64,000 nt of DNA from Formicarius rufipectus (GCA_013399695.1 VXAU01004947.1:186001-250000), one strand, 5' to 3'; shown: positions 1 through 12,565, counted from the first letter of the stretch. The notes: a model not told the origin generated them from the sequence alone. A program made the numbers and translations.

Positions 1-560
1 ACCAAAAGCATGGAACATCTGCTAGTGATAGTTCAAAGAGGAAAAATTATCAGCTCTCTCTAAGTATGAAATTCAAAATTTACTGCATTATGTAGCAGCT
101 CCTGTTCAGTCTGTACGCAAAATATTTTCTGAATTCATGGAGATTTGACAAAAAAACCCTTTCCATAAAGCCAGTTGTGAGCACAGAACAGTTCTGCTTT
201 CACACACAGTTTTGGGAAGGAAAACAGAACCGTTCCTATACAGGCAGCTGCATTATGAAAACTGACAGAGCATAGCCTGTGTGAAGAGAGTTTAAATGAC
301 GCACAGGGGACTGGTTAGTGTATAATATGCAAATGCAATTCTATCTGTGAGGCATTGCAACTACAAAATGTCTCACAATGATGCTCTTTTCCTGAGAAGT
401 AATTTCTTACTATGGTTCTCTCCCTCTCGCAGCAGCAGAGCTTCCCCTCCTGAGTGAACTGGTGTTAGTCCTTTACCCCCTCTCCACTCTTTGGCTCTAG
501 CATTTGCTAAAGCAAATGAACTGACCGCTGAAAGGACTGTCACCTCTTGCAGCACGCTTT
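1..560. other. Unique non-coding sequence
   Basis: No gene, RNA gene or transposon was recognised. The only named motif is an octamer (ATGCAAAT) at 327-334, the POU-factor consensus; an 8-bp match is expected by chance in a window this size, so no function is claimed. The only open frame of note, 60 codons on the minus strand at 373-555, resembles nothing known. Confidence 0.6.
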
Positions 561-613
561 AGAATCATAAAAGAATTAAGGTTGGGAAGGACATTTAAGA
601 TCATAGAGATCAG
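561..613 (-). mobile_element. CR1 LINE, short 3' tail fragment
   Basis: This is the reverse complement of the terminal 3' region of a CR1 non-LTR retrotransposon. The characteristic AGAATCAT start, then GGTTGGGAAGGACATTTAAGATCAT, split here as GGTTGGGAAGGACAT and TTAAGATCAT, matches the family's end, where copies finish in ATGATCTTTAAGG-type sequence followed by ATTCTATG-like repeats. Only about 50 bp survive, all from the untranslated end. CR1 copies are usually 5'-truncated because reverse transcription stops early, and this one is extreme. There is no coding content. The orientation is confident; the subfamily cannot be assigned by eye. Confidence 0.8.
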
Positions 614-1968
614 AGGTTGTGTGATATAAAAAGCATGTGAAGACTGTTTACTAACTAAATTCTGGCCAGGTAGCCTGTGGGGTAAATGATGGTTGGCGTT
701 GGCAATGGCATTGCAATGTCAAGATTATCCACAAACACAGTGTACTCTTCAGTAGACACAGTCAGCAGGTAGAATTCAGAAAAGCTTCTCTTCATTTTTC
801 ATAAGCGGTATTTTTTCAGCTTTGGTAGATGTGCCTTGAAAATGGTTTGCAATACTCTGTGCAAATTATTGCAGCCCAGATACTGGAAGTGTTAAGACTC
901 TTGTTTTCAAGTTCTTGGATGTATTCTAAGTGACAACGGAACTCAATTCACATCCAAAGAGTGCCTGTTGTTAGCTAAAAGAAATTGTATCAGACATGTC
1001 ACATCACCTCCACCCTACCCAGCTGCAAGTAGCTTAGTGGAAAGATTCCTTCTGGCATTCAGGGCAGCGATCGGTGCTATGACCCCAGCTAGAGGTGACC
1101 TACAACACTAGGCAGCATGTATTGTACTAGGCCATGGGATACCGGCCAAGCCATTTTGAATCAGAGACCAGCAATTTTATTTATCAGATGTAATGGAAAT
1201 TTTTTTTCAGACTTACTTGGAATGAGCTCCACAAAATGTTGACAAGAGAGTTTATATCATGTTGACATAAAGTTACAGCACAGTGAAAGTTTCAGTGAGA
1301 AACAACCATGGCAACTTCCAGGTAACTGAAGTCTGTGTGTGTCACAGACTGGTCTTCACTTACCTAGCAGATGTGGTCCTCAGGAAACCACAGGGGAGAG
1401 GGCGATGTTGTTTCCCCATTTTTTGGAGAAGGATGTCACACGTCAGCCATGCCAAATGAAACACCAAGCCTAGACCCAGAGATTCAGACCACAACTTGTA
1501 CCACCACAGCCACTGTGGCAAGCTGCAGAGGTCCAAGGGCTTGCAAGGGCAGGCTGCAATGGCTGCATACACTTCCCCAGAGATACACATGCCTGAGCCT
1601 TGTACACTTCTTGATGGCAATGTGGGATTTTCTTTTCTTTACAGGGAAACCAATTTAGTGTGCTGGTGTTGAGTAAGGCACAGAAAGATGGGACCAGCTG
1701 AAATGTAGCCAGGTAATGGCTTTGGATACCTGCTATTCAGGAGAAGGACTAACAGATTACATGGAACAAGCACCTGGCTGAAGTACCACTCAGTGAGCTC
1801 TCACATTCCCATTTTATAGTGAAATGAAGGCATTTCTGCTGCAGCATGCGATAAAAGCAACTCACTACAGTTTTGTTTGTGTTACCAGCTGTGTCAGTGT
1901 CTCAGCTATCTGTTCATATACAAGTGATAATATCCCCCCTAACACTCTTTAAAGACTGCAAGATATTT
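614..1968. other. Unique non-coding sequence
   Basis: No repeat family or exon was recognised. Two overlapping open frames lie near 1360-1658 (86 codons minus, 95 codons plus). They cover the same DNA on opposite strands and match no family known to me, so they are treated as chance. A T-run of about nine lies near 1200. Confidence 0.6.
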
Positions 1969-2030
1969 TCATAGAATCCCAGGATAGCCGAGGTTGGAAG
2001 AGACCTCTAGAGATTGTCTAATCCAACCCC
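1969..2030 (-). mobile_element. CR1 LINE, short 3' tail fragment
   Basis: This is a second minus-strand CR1 3' end. It reads TCATAGAATCCCAGGATAG, then GAGGTTGGAAGAGACCTCTAG and a closing CTAATCCAACCCC, the reverse complement of the classic avian CR1 terminus in which GAGGTCTCTTCCAACCTC precedes the ATTCTATGA repeats. The tail differs from the 561-613 copy (AGACCTCTAGAG rather than GGACATTTAAGA), so the two come from different CR1 subfamilies or ages. Only about 60 bp remain, with no ORF2 sequence. Just downstream, 2048-2075 has an imperfect AT-rich inverted repeat (CATTTTTTAAT / ATTAAAAATG). Confidence 0.88.
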
Positions 2031-5000
2031 TTCTGAGGGCTGCATTTGTCATTTTTTAATTGCGTATTAAAAATGAAAAAAATAGCAGAAGAGGAGCATT
2101 AAAGAGTTCTGTTCCTCATTAAAACAGAACAGCTAATGTACATACAGTATGCTCAGTGACAGCCATTAATGAGTCAACAAATCATCATCCAGAACAGCGC
2201 AATTACTTTCGAACAACAGTGAATGGCTGTTGTGCAGTGTCAGGGGCAGCAGCTCATGCCACACTGTGCACATACAGCACATGCAGATTAAATATGAAAG
2301 ATAGCACCTGTACAAGCTCTTCGTGAAAGTCCATCGTAGCTCAAAGTTCTCCAAGCCGATGATCTCTTAGAGATTTTGAATTGGTCTCACAAATACATTT
2401 GTTGGCAATAATGCTTGAAATAATATTCTCTGTTGCTGGAGTACCCTTCATCCTAGGGTCACAAAAGTAGTGACATTGGATTATGCTCTCACAAGATGAT
2501 TCTCGTCCTGTTTTGCAAATGGGGATAAAAAGTCAGAGGAGTTACTGTACAGAATGTCATTTCCATGTCAAAACCTACAGCTTCTCTCTGCTGAGCCGTA
2601 CTCCTGTGACAGAGTACAAAATTACCCTCCATAACAACCTAAAATCTGCGTTTTTCCAAGGACACAAGGACTGCAGCACACATGCACAGAGCCTGGAGTA
2701 ATGACAAGATGATTTTGCTAAAAATATCTCCAATCTCAGCCCTATATTTAAAACACTGTAATTCCCCAAATAGGAACCCAGCTTTAGTCCTTCATAACTG
2801 TCATCTCTAAATCATTGCCACATCTGACTCTCCCTAAATGGGAACTCAAAGCTTCTGGTGGACCATAAAGACTGCTTGTTTCTGTTCTGCTCAGTATTGA
2901 GGAAAAACCAGTTGCTCCAGATGTAGTGAACTATGTCAAATCAAAACACAGTGATGTGAAGGTGAGATCTTCTCTTGCCATGTTTTGGACTAGGGCTTTG
3001 ATTGCCAGAAGGAAGGCAAACAGACAGACTGTCCTAGGTGATTGTGAAGGGTCCTTTTGAAAGGAAGATCATTCGAGTAAATTCAATGTGTGATATTTCC
3101 AAACAGAATCAGCAAGACCTTACAAACATCCTGTTGAGCTGGTTTAGTTTTGCTTAGTTCCTCCTCTACTCCTCTGGATAAAGAGGAGTCCAGCTTCATA
3201 ACATCCGTATGACTGGATGTGGGGGTAGCAATTTCTATTGCTGTAACTTCCTCAACACACAGGGCTCTGTTCCAAAATGCTGGTGGAGAGGTAGAATGAT
3301 GTGTAAACTTAGATCCAGGGAATAAGTGTTCTTGTTATAACTAGGAGGAGTGCATACCAAATTATCTGAAAAAATGGTTGCCCAGACCATTGTTAATTCC
3401 TTAGCTTTCTGGAAATGAAAGAGAGTATCAGTCCCAAGAAAATGTTATTGATATTTCACTTTGATGTTTCTTTACCAAATCTTTGGGTAATTTCTCAACC
3501 CCACCTGTGCATACTGCAGAATTAAATATTTTTTTATAACTTTACTGAGTTGTAAACATCTATGATGCTTGGGTTATAGACTTCAGTGGTTTTGTCACTC
3601 TTTAAAAACAGAGCATAATGAAAATCCCTTTTGACATATTCTAGGTGTCTGGCTCTACCTCCATTTTGCAAGTGAATCTTATTTATCTTCTGTTCTTTGA
3701 TGTGCTTAAGCAGCTAATAATCCAGGTAGTATTTATACCTCTTTCAAAAAATAAATAATAGAAAAAAAGATTCCTGTTGTCAAGAGATTTTGTTGGTACC
3801 TTTAGTTATTGCAGTTTGAGACTGGAAGCCAATCTCCGGGTAGGAAAGTTTTTTTTCTTGGCACTCTGTGCTGTAAACAGAACTAGTCACTCCTGTGAAG
3901 TGGATCAAATTTTGTTATAATAGAAGAAGCTGTCAGAAAGTGATAGGAGTAAGTCCTAAACTGACTGAAGATCTTAATGGAGTATTTCCTCCCCCCTGCT
4001 CTCCCACGCAAGTATTGCATGTGAGAAGAGGCTGTTTTGAAGTCCCTGAACCCTCTTGATTTGCTGAATTTCTCACTGTTCTTCCTTTTGGCTTGATAAC
4101 CATCTAAGAGGTTAAACTGGGACATTTGGTTGCCTCTGCGTAGCAGTCTGCATTTCAAAGGTAGATGGAAATAGACATTAGAAGGTTTTACTACATGCAA
4201 GATGTATATTAATCATCTTCATAACCGATTTTTCCTTTTAAGTGAACAATAACAAGCGGAGATTTTATTTTTCTAGACATGAGTGTTGATTAGAGACAAA
4301 GGGGAAATAGCAGGATCCACAGTTCCCTGTGTGAGTTGCTCTGCCAACCTCTAGTAAGACATCTAACACCTCCTCTGCAGCTGTCACTGGACAGGGAGGA
4401 TTTGAATAGTGACTTGCTGAGAGGTCAGTCATTGTGCTTTAGAGACTGAGCTGAATGGATTTTTCACAAATGAGGTACTTCATAAAGAGTTTGATATTCA
4501 TTTTTCCCCCTACGCTGTGTAATATCCTCCTCTTTAGCTTCCTGTGATAAGAGAAGGTTTGGATGGAATCAAAATCCTTTTGTGACTCCGTGTGGTCTCT
4601 GATTAAATGATTCATTCGATCTCTTTGGACCTACTGACTTGACTCTTCCAGAAAGTACAAGTCATCTCCCTTCAGCCCCCGACTGCAGGACTTCAGCCAT
4701 CCAGAACCTATAGAAAACTCAGCTTGATCAATGCTCATATGGCCATGAAGTTTTTGCAACTTTTTCTTATAGACCAGGAATAGTGTTATGTTAAAGCCAT
4801 CTGGCCTTGCTGTCTTTCCACTGGATTCACTTTCTGGAAATGACATTGTTGGCAATGGACAGTGGAACTTCGGAAAAGTCATTAACAGAGCCTGCCCTTC
4901 CTGAACAAGTATCCCCTTGCAAGCCATCTGCTCAGCTTGGAAAAGCTTTGTTCTTCTCATAGGTCATGTGAGGATTTGAGAATAAAGAACAAGATCAAAA

Positions 5001-6377
5001 TTACACAGGCACAGCACTTTGTGCCAGGCTAACAACTGGCCCAGGTCTGCCATCAAAGGTACAGGAGCAGGGACCTTTCAGAACTGGAGTCAAACTGAGA
5101 GCTAATCTGGGATGGAAATAAAGGCTGCTGCACAAGCAAACTTTGTCAGGAGGATCAATTGTCCAGTCAGTTCACAGGGAAGCACCAGTTGCTTGGAGAA
5201 GAAGAGCCAGACCCTGCAACAATCAGATACATTATATATTACAAGAAGCAGTGAAAAATATTTTTGGTTTTTTAATATATGAAAGTTGAATCTGAGACCA
5301 GGATTAAAACGGTTGTTACAGTTGTGTCTTTGACAAAAAAGAATCATTTCTCCGCGGATCTCCAGTGGTGCCGCATCACACCAGAGGTGATGCTGAATGT
5401 GCAAGATGATGAGAGCACAGCTAGTGATGCTGTTCATAAATACTGAGGACTCAGCCCTCGTTGGGACTCATTCAGCCCCTTGCACAGAATGGTGGGATTC
5501 CTCATTAGCTGGGTCATTACTGCATGTCCTTGTCCTACCCCTCCTCAATTCCTGAAATGTTATTCTCATCCTAAATATATACTGGATTGGAATGCAAACC
5601 TTGTTTCAACTCTTCTGTTCTGAGAGTAATGCAGAGTATTCCAACACCTGTATTGTCTGCTTTTTGATGAGTGATGAACTTATTCCTACCTTGCCTGATA
5701 TTTGAACTTGGCTTGTGCTGCTAGTTAGTAATTCCAAACGCTGAAGAAAGAAATACTTAGCTTAGATGTATGTCACAGTCTGAAATTAAAGCTCAATTTA
5801 GTTTAATTGTCCTTGATTTTATCAAGCATTCAAAATGACTGATTCCATATGCAGAAAATAAATACATATATAGCAGCTCAGAAATTTCTTTCTTGCTATG
5901 GTAGTGATTTTATATGTTTTTCTGGTCTTTAAAAAAGGCTATTTTGGTTGCGTAAGAAGCCAACCTAATTTGTGCAAAGGCACTGAACAGTTTTCTAGCA
6001 CTGGATGAACATGGCTTGGGGTGTTGACAGGTTTTTATTAGTTTGCTAATATTTCAATGTTCCCAGAAGAGACAGGAACTTTGGAGACCTGTGTGGCTCA
6101 GGTGGGATTAATGGATGCAGCCCAGCAATTGGTCCTGGCCTTCCAGTGCAAATGACATCCTCCCACTCTATCTAAAATCATGTGGCCACTTCAGGCTGTT
6201 CTGGAAAGATTTTCCAGGGATAACCTGAATTTTGCAGTATTATTCTGTTCCTACTGCTGCTGTTATTGCTGCACAACTCAAGTGTGAGGGGAATGAGAAG
6301 GTAAGAAATTGGAGGAGGTAGTTGCAAGAACTGTTGTTGGTATTTTATAATTTTATTCATTTCTATTCTTGTATCTC
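2031..6377. other. Unique non-coding sequence, 4.3 kb
   Basis: No transposon, RNA gene or credible exon was recognised. Open frames here are 60-111 codons (for example 5102-5437 minus and 4631-4960 minus), have no recognisable domain and overlap frames on the other strand. A-rich stretches occur near 3748-3770. This could hold conserved non-coding elements, but conservation cannot be judged from one genome. Confidence 0.6.
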
Positions 6378-6417
6378 GGACCACCCGTCGTGGCCTAGGA
6401 CCACCCATCATGGCCTA
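6378..6417. repeat. 20-bp tandem duplication (2 copies)
   Basis: Two adjacent 20-bp units start with GGACCACCC and end with TGGCCTA. The first carries CCCGTCGTGG and the second CCCATCATGG, so the only differences are two CpG to CpA changes. A partial third start (GGACCC) follows. The pattern fits a recent duplication followed by methylation-driven CpG decay in one copy. No gene is associated. Confidence 0.9.
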
Positions 6418-8328
6418 GGACCCATTGACAGAAGTCATGCTGTGAAGAGCTCTCATTCCGCCCTGAGAAGGGAGGGAGGCAAAAACCAGCAGTGCCATTG
6501 AAATGACATTAACTTCCACCACACTGTGTCAAGAGAAATGAGTGGATTCACCCTGATTTGCAGCAATGGAGGGAGAGATTGCATGTCCTGCCTCATGTAC
6601 CAATGCAAGTACCAAGCAGGCAGCAGGGAGTGCCAGGAGTCTATACTGTTTGAACAGATGTGGCTCCCTGCTGGAGCCTTCATCCTCCTGGGTGCTCTGA
6701 AGCTGTCTGTAATACTAGTGGGAGGTATGTGTCCTACAGGATTGTAATTTACACACTGTAAATCCTCTCTGGACCAGGCATCATCCTTTTGTTTCATCAG
6801 TGTCTAAGGTCATTTAGCTCAATATAGCTCCAAGGCTACTGGAAGCTTCACAAACTGCCAGAAGATTTTTAGGTCTTTTATCCTCCTTGTGTCTTAGCCC
6901 AGTCTCACACTTCTTTGTGTGGGGTCTGAGTGTCCTGGTTGGGCATGTTGAGCCCATGCAGAGAGTATGTGATGCAGAGCGTGTTGCACTTTCCTGAACC
7001 ACCTGGCTTACTCTAATTTTTTAGAGCCAAATCTGTTGCATAACCCTTGCTCCAGTAGGATCTGAGGATTTTGTGAAAAAATGGAGGGAGGAAGTACGCT
7101 CATGGTACTTAAAGACTTCATGCACTCCCATTCTGGACACTGTCCTTCCCCCAAGCTCCCCAGACCTGAGGAGGGAACAGTGTAATAAGTACCTGTGGTG
7201 GCAGCAGACTGCCATCTGGGAACCCTCCTTCTCCAGGGCCTCCTGGTCAATTGCCCATATCTATGGCATTATGTAATGGCAGACGTGGCCAACAGGACAG
7301 ATGGTGGCTGCTGCCAGCCAGAAAACTCATCTGACCTGCACACTGCTCCACTGGGGCTTGGGAAGAGGCCAGGGGACACCGCGCTCCTCCCGACAGGCAG
7401 TAGTTGGTGGCAGCCTTTACTCAGGATCAACTGAACTCCTTTACAGAGCCCCAAAGGTATTTTATTAGCTGTCTCTGCAGAAGCTTCCTCTCCAGAATAG
7501 TTTCAGACAGGATGCTTTTTCACTTACTAAAGATCTGAGGATCATGTCCTCTATTGTCAGAAACTGTCCTAGTTCCTTTGAATCCTGAGGAGCTGTAACA
7601 GGCTATACCAGAAAAGGATGTGCCTCCTTAGCTTCTTCTTAATGGTGGGAAGGAGGTGAAAATTTCTTGCTAGGGATTGACACTTATTTTTGATTATTTT
7701 GTGTAAAGACAAGGAAATAATTTAATACATTTTTTTTTAAGTTTGTAGTACGTGCATTACCTCTTTTACCTTCCTTGTTTTTCTTATAGCTTTGACATAA
7801 GACATATAAGTCAATTTGGATTAAAACAGAAATAAGCTTGTTTTGCTCCTACACATTTCTTTAAAAGCCTGCACATTCTGTTTTTGATATTTCCCTACCA
7901 GGTGATTTCTGAGGGGAATATGGCTGCCTTGTGAAAAGTGTAGCTGCTGTTTTCAAAAGCTTCCGAACTCCTCTGATCCATTTTATGTGTCTATATATGT
8001 GTATGTGCATGTACTCAAGTTTGTCTTTGAAAAGCTAACTCGAATGTCAGTATACCAGTATATTTGCATAAATCAGTTATTACAATTTTTTCCCTCTTTC
8101 TTGCATTTTGTGCATTCTTTGCAGTCTCTTTTATTTGAAACTTCTGGAAATCATTACAAACAAGAAGTTTGTTGAGGTTTCTTCCAGTCAGAGCATGGTG
8201 AGTATGTGAGACAGGGGTCACAATTCTTTCCGTACAGATGCATTTATTCAGATTTACTCATAGACCAGAAATACCCCCAGTACGCTTTGTATTATCTGTC
8301 ATGCTTTGGATATCTCTAATTTCATTTG
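6418..8328. other. Unique non-coding sequence
   Basis: No repeat family was recognised. Open frames of 60-114 codons crowd 6450-7450 on both strands, because this stretch is somewhat richer in G and C than its surroundings. None has a recognisable domain, and the frames overlap each other on opposite strands. A short TG-rich patch lies at about 7985-8015. Confidence 0.55.
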
Positions 8329-8370
8329 AAAAAGAAAAAACAAAACAAAACAACAAAACAAAAACAAAAG
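8329..8370. repeat. A/C-only low-complexity tract (CAAAA-type)
   Basis: About 40 bp consist almost only of A and C, in units of CAAAA and CAACAAAA, preceded by a GAAAAAGAAAAAA run. It is the complementary type of the G/T tracts at 24198-24310, 31300-31381 and 47071-47220. It has no coding role. Confidence 0.9.
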
Positions 8371-8435
8371 GGTTAAATTGAATCCCCAACTCAAGCAAAG
8401 AATACCCATGCAGAATACAGTGACAGCCTAGCCCA

Positions 8436-8879
8436 ATGAAATTCACCTTGCTGCTCATCCTTCTGCTGTTTCCCTTCTTCACTCTCTCCTTTGCCTCTGC
8501 AGTTACACCATACCCCAGGCAAAGGGACAACCAGCCCTATATCTTGGTTTGTGAGTTGCGAGCAAGCACTGCAGCAGCAACATGTGCTGTCAGAGCTTCA
8601 AAGCAAACAATGTTGGGCAACACAAAAGATCTTTTGAGGTACAGCGGGCTGCCCATGTATCTCTGCAGAGCTTTCCAGCTGTGGGCAGAGGGCCAGAAGG
8701 GTAGAGAGAGGATGCTGGCTCTGCCTGCCACAGCACTGGTTCCAGGACTCTGCCTCATGGAGGTACACAGGCAGCCCCATTGGCACCTGTCCATCACTCT
8801 CACACCTGTGGTGTGGCAACATCCTCCTTACCGGTCTTGTTTGTGGCTGATTCCATTACCCCAGCTGCCTGAAAAGTGA
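8436..8879 (+). other. 147-codon open frame with signal-peptide-like start; possible splice acceptor
   Basis: The frame opens with MKFTLLLILLLF and reaches an A-S-A motif at residues 20-22, which looks like a cleavable signal peptide. The rest, residues 23-147, has no recognisable domain and no regular cysteine pattern. The same nucleotides (about 8455-8502) are a long pyrimidine-rich tract ending in TTTGCCTCTGCAG, a textbook 3' splice acceptor, and pyrimidine-rich codons automatically give Leu, Phe and Ser. So the hydrophobic leader may be a by-product of composition. A possible donor (GAG then GTACAG) lies near 8636. No promoter was identified. A real gene here is unlikely but not excluded. 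Confidence 0.12.
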
Positions 8880-9829
8880 TCATTTCTGCTGACGGCGCCC
8901 AGGGCCTCCTGGTGAAGAGAGTGCTGTTTCAGCAGCAGGCTCAGTTCCCCCCGGTGCAAAGGTGAGGAAGCCCATGCGATGAGATGCAGCACAGCTGGAA
9001 ATTGGATTCCAGCCTTCTTCAGGCAAGCCACCAGGCACGGGTGTGAAATGTGTTCGGCTACAGCACAGTCTGAAGTGAAATTGCCGCAGTTGCAGTTGCT
9101 GAAGTTGCCTATGAAAAAAACCATAAAGTTCTCTCCAAAGAAACCTAAGTGCGACTGATCCTTTGCCTGAAAATAAGCCAGCATTTCTCATGGTAGAGCA
9201 GAGTGATGTGCAGGCACAACCAGCAAATCTCCATTCTTCCCTTGGCATGACACTCCTGATCTCCCAGGGGATCAAAGGCACCTGGTCTGCCTGAGAGAGT
9301 CTCAAGGTGAAATCTGGCCCTTGCTGCCAGACTGAAAACTGCCCAGTGAAGTGTGTTGGATGTATGAACCCCTGGTGCCAGTGATGACCACCTTTGACCC
9401 ACTGTGAGGTGACCTGGTGGTTTCCACCCACACCCACCATATCCTGAGGGCTCAGGGAAAGCTGACCCTTTGCTGAAGGTTGAGAGAACTTCCTCTGGCA
9501 AGGAAACAGAAAGGTTAGATGACTTCCCTCACTATCCCAAGCTGTCATTGTGGGGACACTCTCCCTATGGCTACCAGCTTTTCTTATATGGCAGCTTGCC
9601 CTGCCAGGGAAGAGTGGAACTGAACTGATGGCAGCAATGGGGCACAGCGGAGCTGAAGGTATTTGTGGCCGAGGTGGCTTTCATCATGTTCACATGGCTT
9701 GGGAAATGTGCCATTAGGGAGGAATGACTTCCCATTGCCTCTCCTCGTTAGCCCCCCTTTTGTTTGATGCACACTTCCATACTCTGCCACACACTTAACC
9801 CAAGGCCCCAGGCTGCCACTCAGAGTCAT
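8828..9829 (-). other. Stop-poor minus-strand block with 222-codon open frame; product not recognised
   Basis: The longest open frame of the window runs 9548 to 8880 (222 codons). The other minus-strand frames are also long here: 118 codons at 9501-9145, 118 at 9184-8828, and 81 at 9829-9584. The 222-residue product has many Gln, His, Gly and Ser residues, no clear signal peptide or membrane segment and no motif I can place. Openness in several frames at once suggests local base composition (a G+C-richer patch with few TA dinucleotides) rather than selection on one frame. Alternatives are a decayed coding exon, a processed pseudogene or a non-coding RNA locus. No splice structure, TATA box or polyadenylation signal was tied to it. 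Confidence 0.15.
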
Positions 9830-12516
9830 CTTCCCTGAGCTGCTGCTGCTGATGTGGGCACAGACCTGTGTGTGCTAATGCGATGCAGAAGAGCCATGAA
9901 GCTCTCATCTGTCAACCCCAGGTAAGAATTTAAATTAAACCTCATTTAGCTTGTTACTCCCTTTTGATTTATTGGCAGACGTTTCTCACTGTTTGAGCCT
10001 TGTTAAATTTCCAGCAAACACTTCATTGACCAGCTGTTCCTATTAAGTCAAAAGAGTGCCTCAGAGCAGGGTCACTGCCACCTCACTTTTGGCTGCTCTT
10101 GTACACAGTCCCCACAGAACTCTCCCGGGAGGGAATTACACCCATCATGCTGCAACACGCCTGGTTAATGCCAGTGCAGCATTTTAGGTTTTGTGCCTCT
10201 GTCCCTCCCAGTTCTCACGTTTTATGTGCTGTGAATCAACAAAACACCTCAAAAGCTTCCTGTCAACTGATGGGGTAGGATAATTTTTCAATTCACTCTC
10301 TTTATTAAATACTGTTTCTTCTTGCTGTTAAATACTGTTTGCTACGAACCAGTCAGTCGTTTTCAGGTGACTGCAGAAGGAACTTCTCAGGTCTGCAGTG
10401 CAGTTGCATGCATTAGTCATTTAGAAGGCAGACTTTGTTTCTGTACTTAGAGATCTCAGTGAAGAAACTACAAGGTACAAGTGTTTTACATGCAAAAGAG
10501 GGTAGCTTTTAGCATCCAAGCACATCTCATACATACAGTAAAGGTGCCAGAGCTTTGAATTCTCCTTATTTACCACAGTAACACTATTTTACATTTAGAT
10601 TGTGTCTCCCTACTGAAGGATACCAGGGTAGCTCATAAACAACATACACGCTTTAATAATACATTATGGAAACATAGCATCCTCTAGGGTGGAGAGAAAA
10701 CACAGGGAAAACTCAGTGTGCAGCATGTTGGGAGCTTGGAAAGAAACCTGTCTCAAAGCAGCAAGAGAAATCACGATGCTTATACAACACTGTCAGAACT
10801 ATGCTGCTGTTGAGAGAAAAAAATACAAGCCTGTTTTTTAGTTTTCATCAAAAACCAATATATAGTGAACTCTTTGGAATTCAATTTATCGAGCTCTTAG
10901 GATCACGAGTTAGGTCAGCCTTACCAGGAATTGATGCAGTTTCTAAGTAATCCAAACATGAGGTGTCAGAACACTGTTATATTTCTCTGATCTCCTTCCT
11001 TGCTCTGTTGTTTATTCATATGGCACTCTATAGCTGTGCTTGGGGCAGGAAAGACACTGCTTCTACCCCTAGGAGTAGCCATTTGATCTAAAATTGAGAA
11101 GACGTGGGAACCTGAGGACCTTCCTTCATACTCCAGATGTGGCGTTAGCAACTACACATTTGCTTAAAAGTGTGTGTGGTATTGATGTTAGGGAGCCTCT
11201 TTGCTCTTCCCTTCCTGCTGAATTGAGTGTGTTGTGCAGGTAACAGTCCAGTGTTGACTCTTGGCCAGGACTTATGGGAAGCCAAGAAAATGACTGTCAT
11301 TCAGTGCTGACAACAACGGAAAAGCTGTTCCTGACTCACACTTGGAAAGGGTCCTTCCACCACAGGAGGTGAGACTGTTCTACTCCTCATTCAGCAAACT
11401 CCTCTTACCAATTTGTTTTGAGTGAACTGTTGGAACATTTTGTTGACCCCACATTAAAACCAGGGCTTTTCCTACAATATGTTTTCTGCTGTTACAATTG
11501 CTGCATGCACTGAAAGAGTAGCTGGGAGCAATTTGTCTTTCCTTTTACCTGTAGATTGAAAAATGATCCAGAATGGATTTTTGCAACTCTGTCACATGAA
11601 TCTGTATGCAAATATTAAAATGGCAGAGAGTAATACATTATTTAAAATTTAGACTCAAAATGCTTTACAGCACAAAAGAAAACCCTCTGTGTGTTAGGGT
11701 TCATCCAACTTTGCCCTGTCAGCCATAGTTAGAGTTTACTAACTCTGATTAAACTCCTTGCAGATCTGGACTTGTCGTCCTCTTTTTAATTCTAGGCAAG
11801 TAGTAAATTGGCTTAAAAATGTAGAAGCTGTCCTTATGTGTATGCACGCTTGCTTCTTGCCTTCAACTTTCAAGCATCTGAAGGCATCAATTAGATTAGT
11901 TATCGTGTTAATAAGTAGATTTTAGAAATGCAGAGTGTTCGCAATTCTCACTTGGACAAAAACTGAAGTGATTACAGCCTTCTGTCTAGATATATCAGGG
12001 AACTGACCTCCACCCCTGAAAGCATTTTATCTGCTGCAGAGAGAGAGGGGAATCTTAGTGCCCTAGTAGCAAGTAAAATTGAAAGGTACTTGAGAGATTA
12101 GAGATGGCTCTGTCTGATACTGCATTCCCATGCCTGATGAAGAAAGGTGAGGCTGTTTATTGGAGAAGATGCATTCTTCTGGGGAGCTAAAAATTAAAAA
12201 GAAACAGAGTTTCTGGATCCTTCTTGACATGGCAGAGTATACTTGTCTCTCTTACTTAACATCTCCAGCCCAGGTTATGGGCAAGGATGTCCATGCACAA
12301 TGTGGAACCACTGTCTGTCAGTCGTGTATGAGAAGTGGGGGGCTTTTTGTGACGATTAGGGAAGATCTGACTAAAAAAAATCTGCCATCAAAGTGAAGGA
12401 ATGGTGATTTCCCAGCTTTGGTGTGGAATCAGCCCCTCTTTGCATCCTGTTAAATCTCTGCCAGAGATGACTCATCCGTGCAGTTCATAAAAATACTTCT
12501 GAAGAGCTGAGTTAGG
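9830..12516. other. Unique non-coding sequence
   Basis: Nothing recognisable was seen apart from a short GCTGCTGCTG run near 9840. Open frames are very short (the longest is about 61 codons at 10966-11151 minus), so this 2.7 kb is among the clearest non-coding parts of the window. Confidence 0.65.
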
Positions 12517-12565
12517 TTTTTTTTCCTTTTCTTTTCCTTTTTTTTTTTTTCTTTTTTTTACTTTT
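12517..12565. repeat. T-rich polypyrimidine tract
   Basis: About 50 bp are nearly all T with scattered C (TTTTCC and CTTTTCC units, then long T runs). It ends in ACTTTTG, not CAG, so it does not look like a splice acceptor. It is simple low-complexity sequence. Confidence 0.9.
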
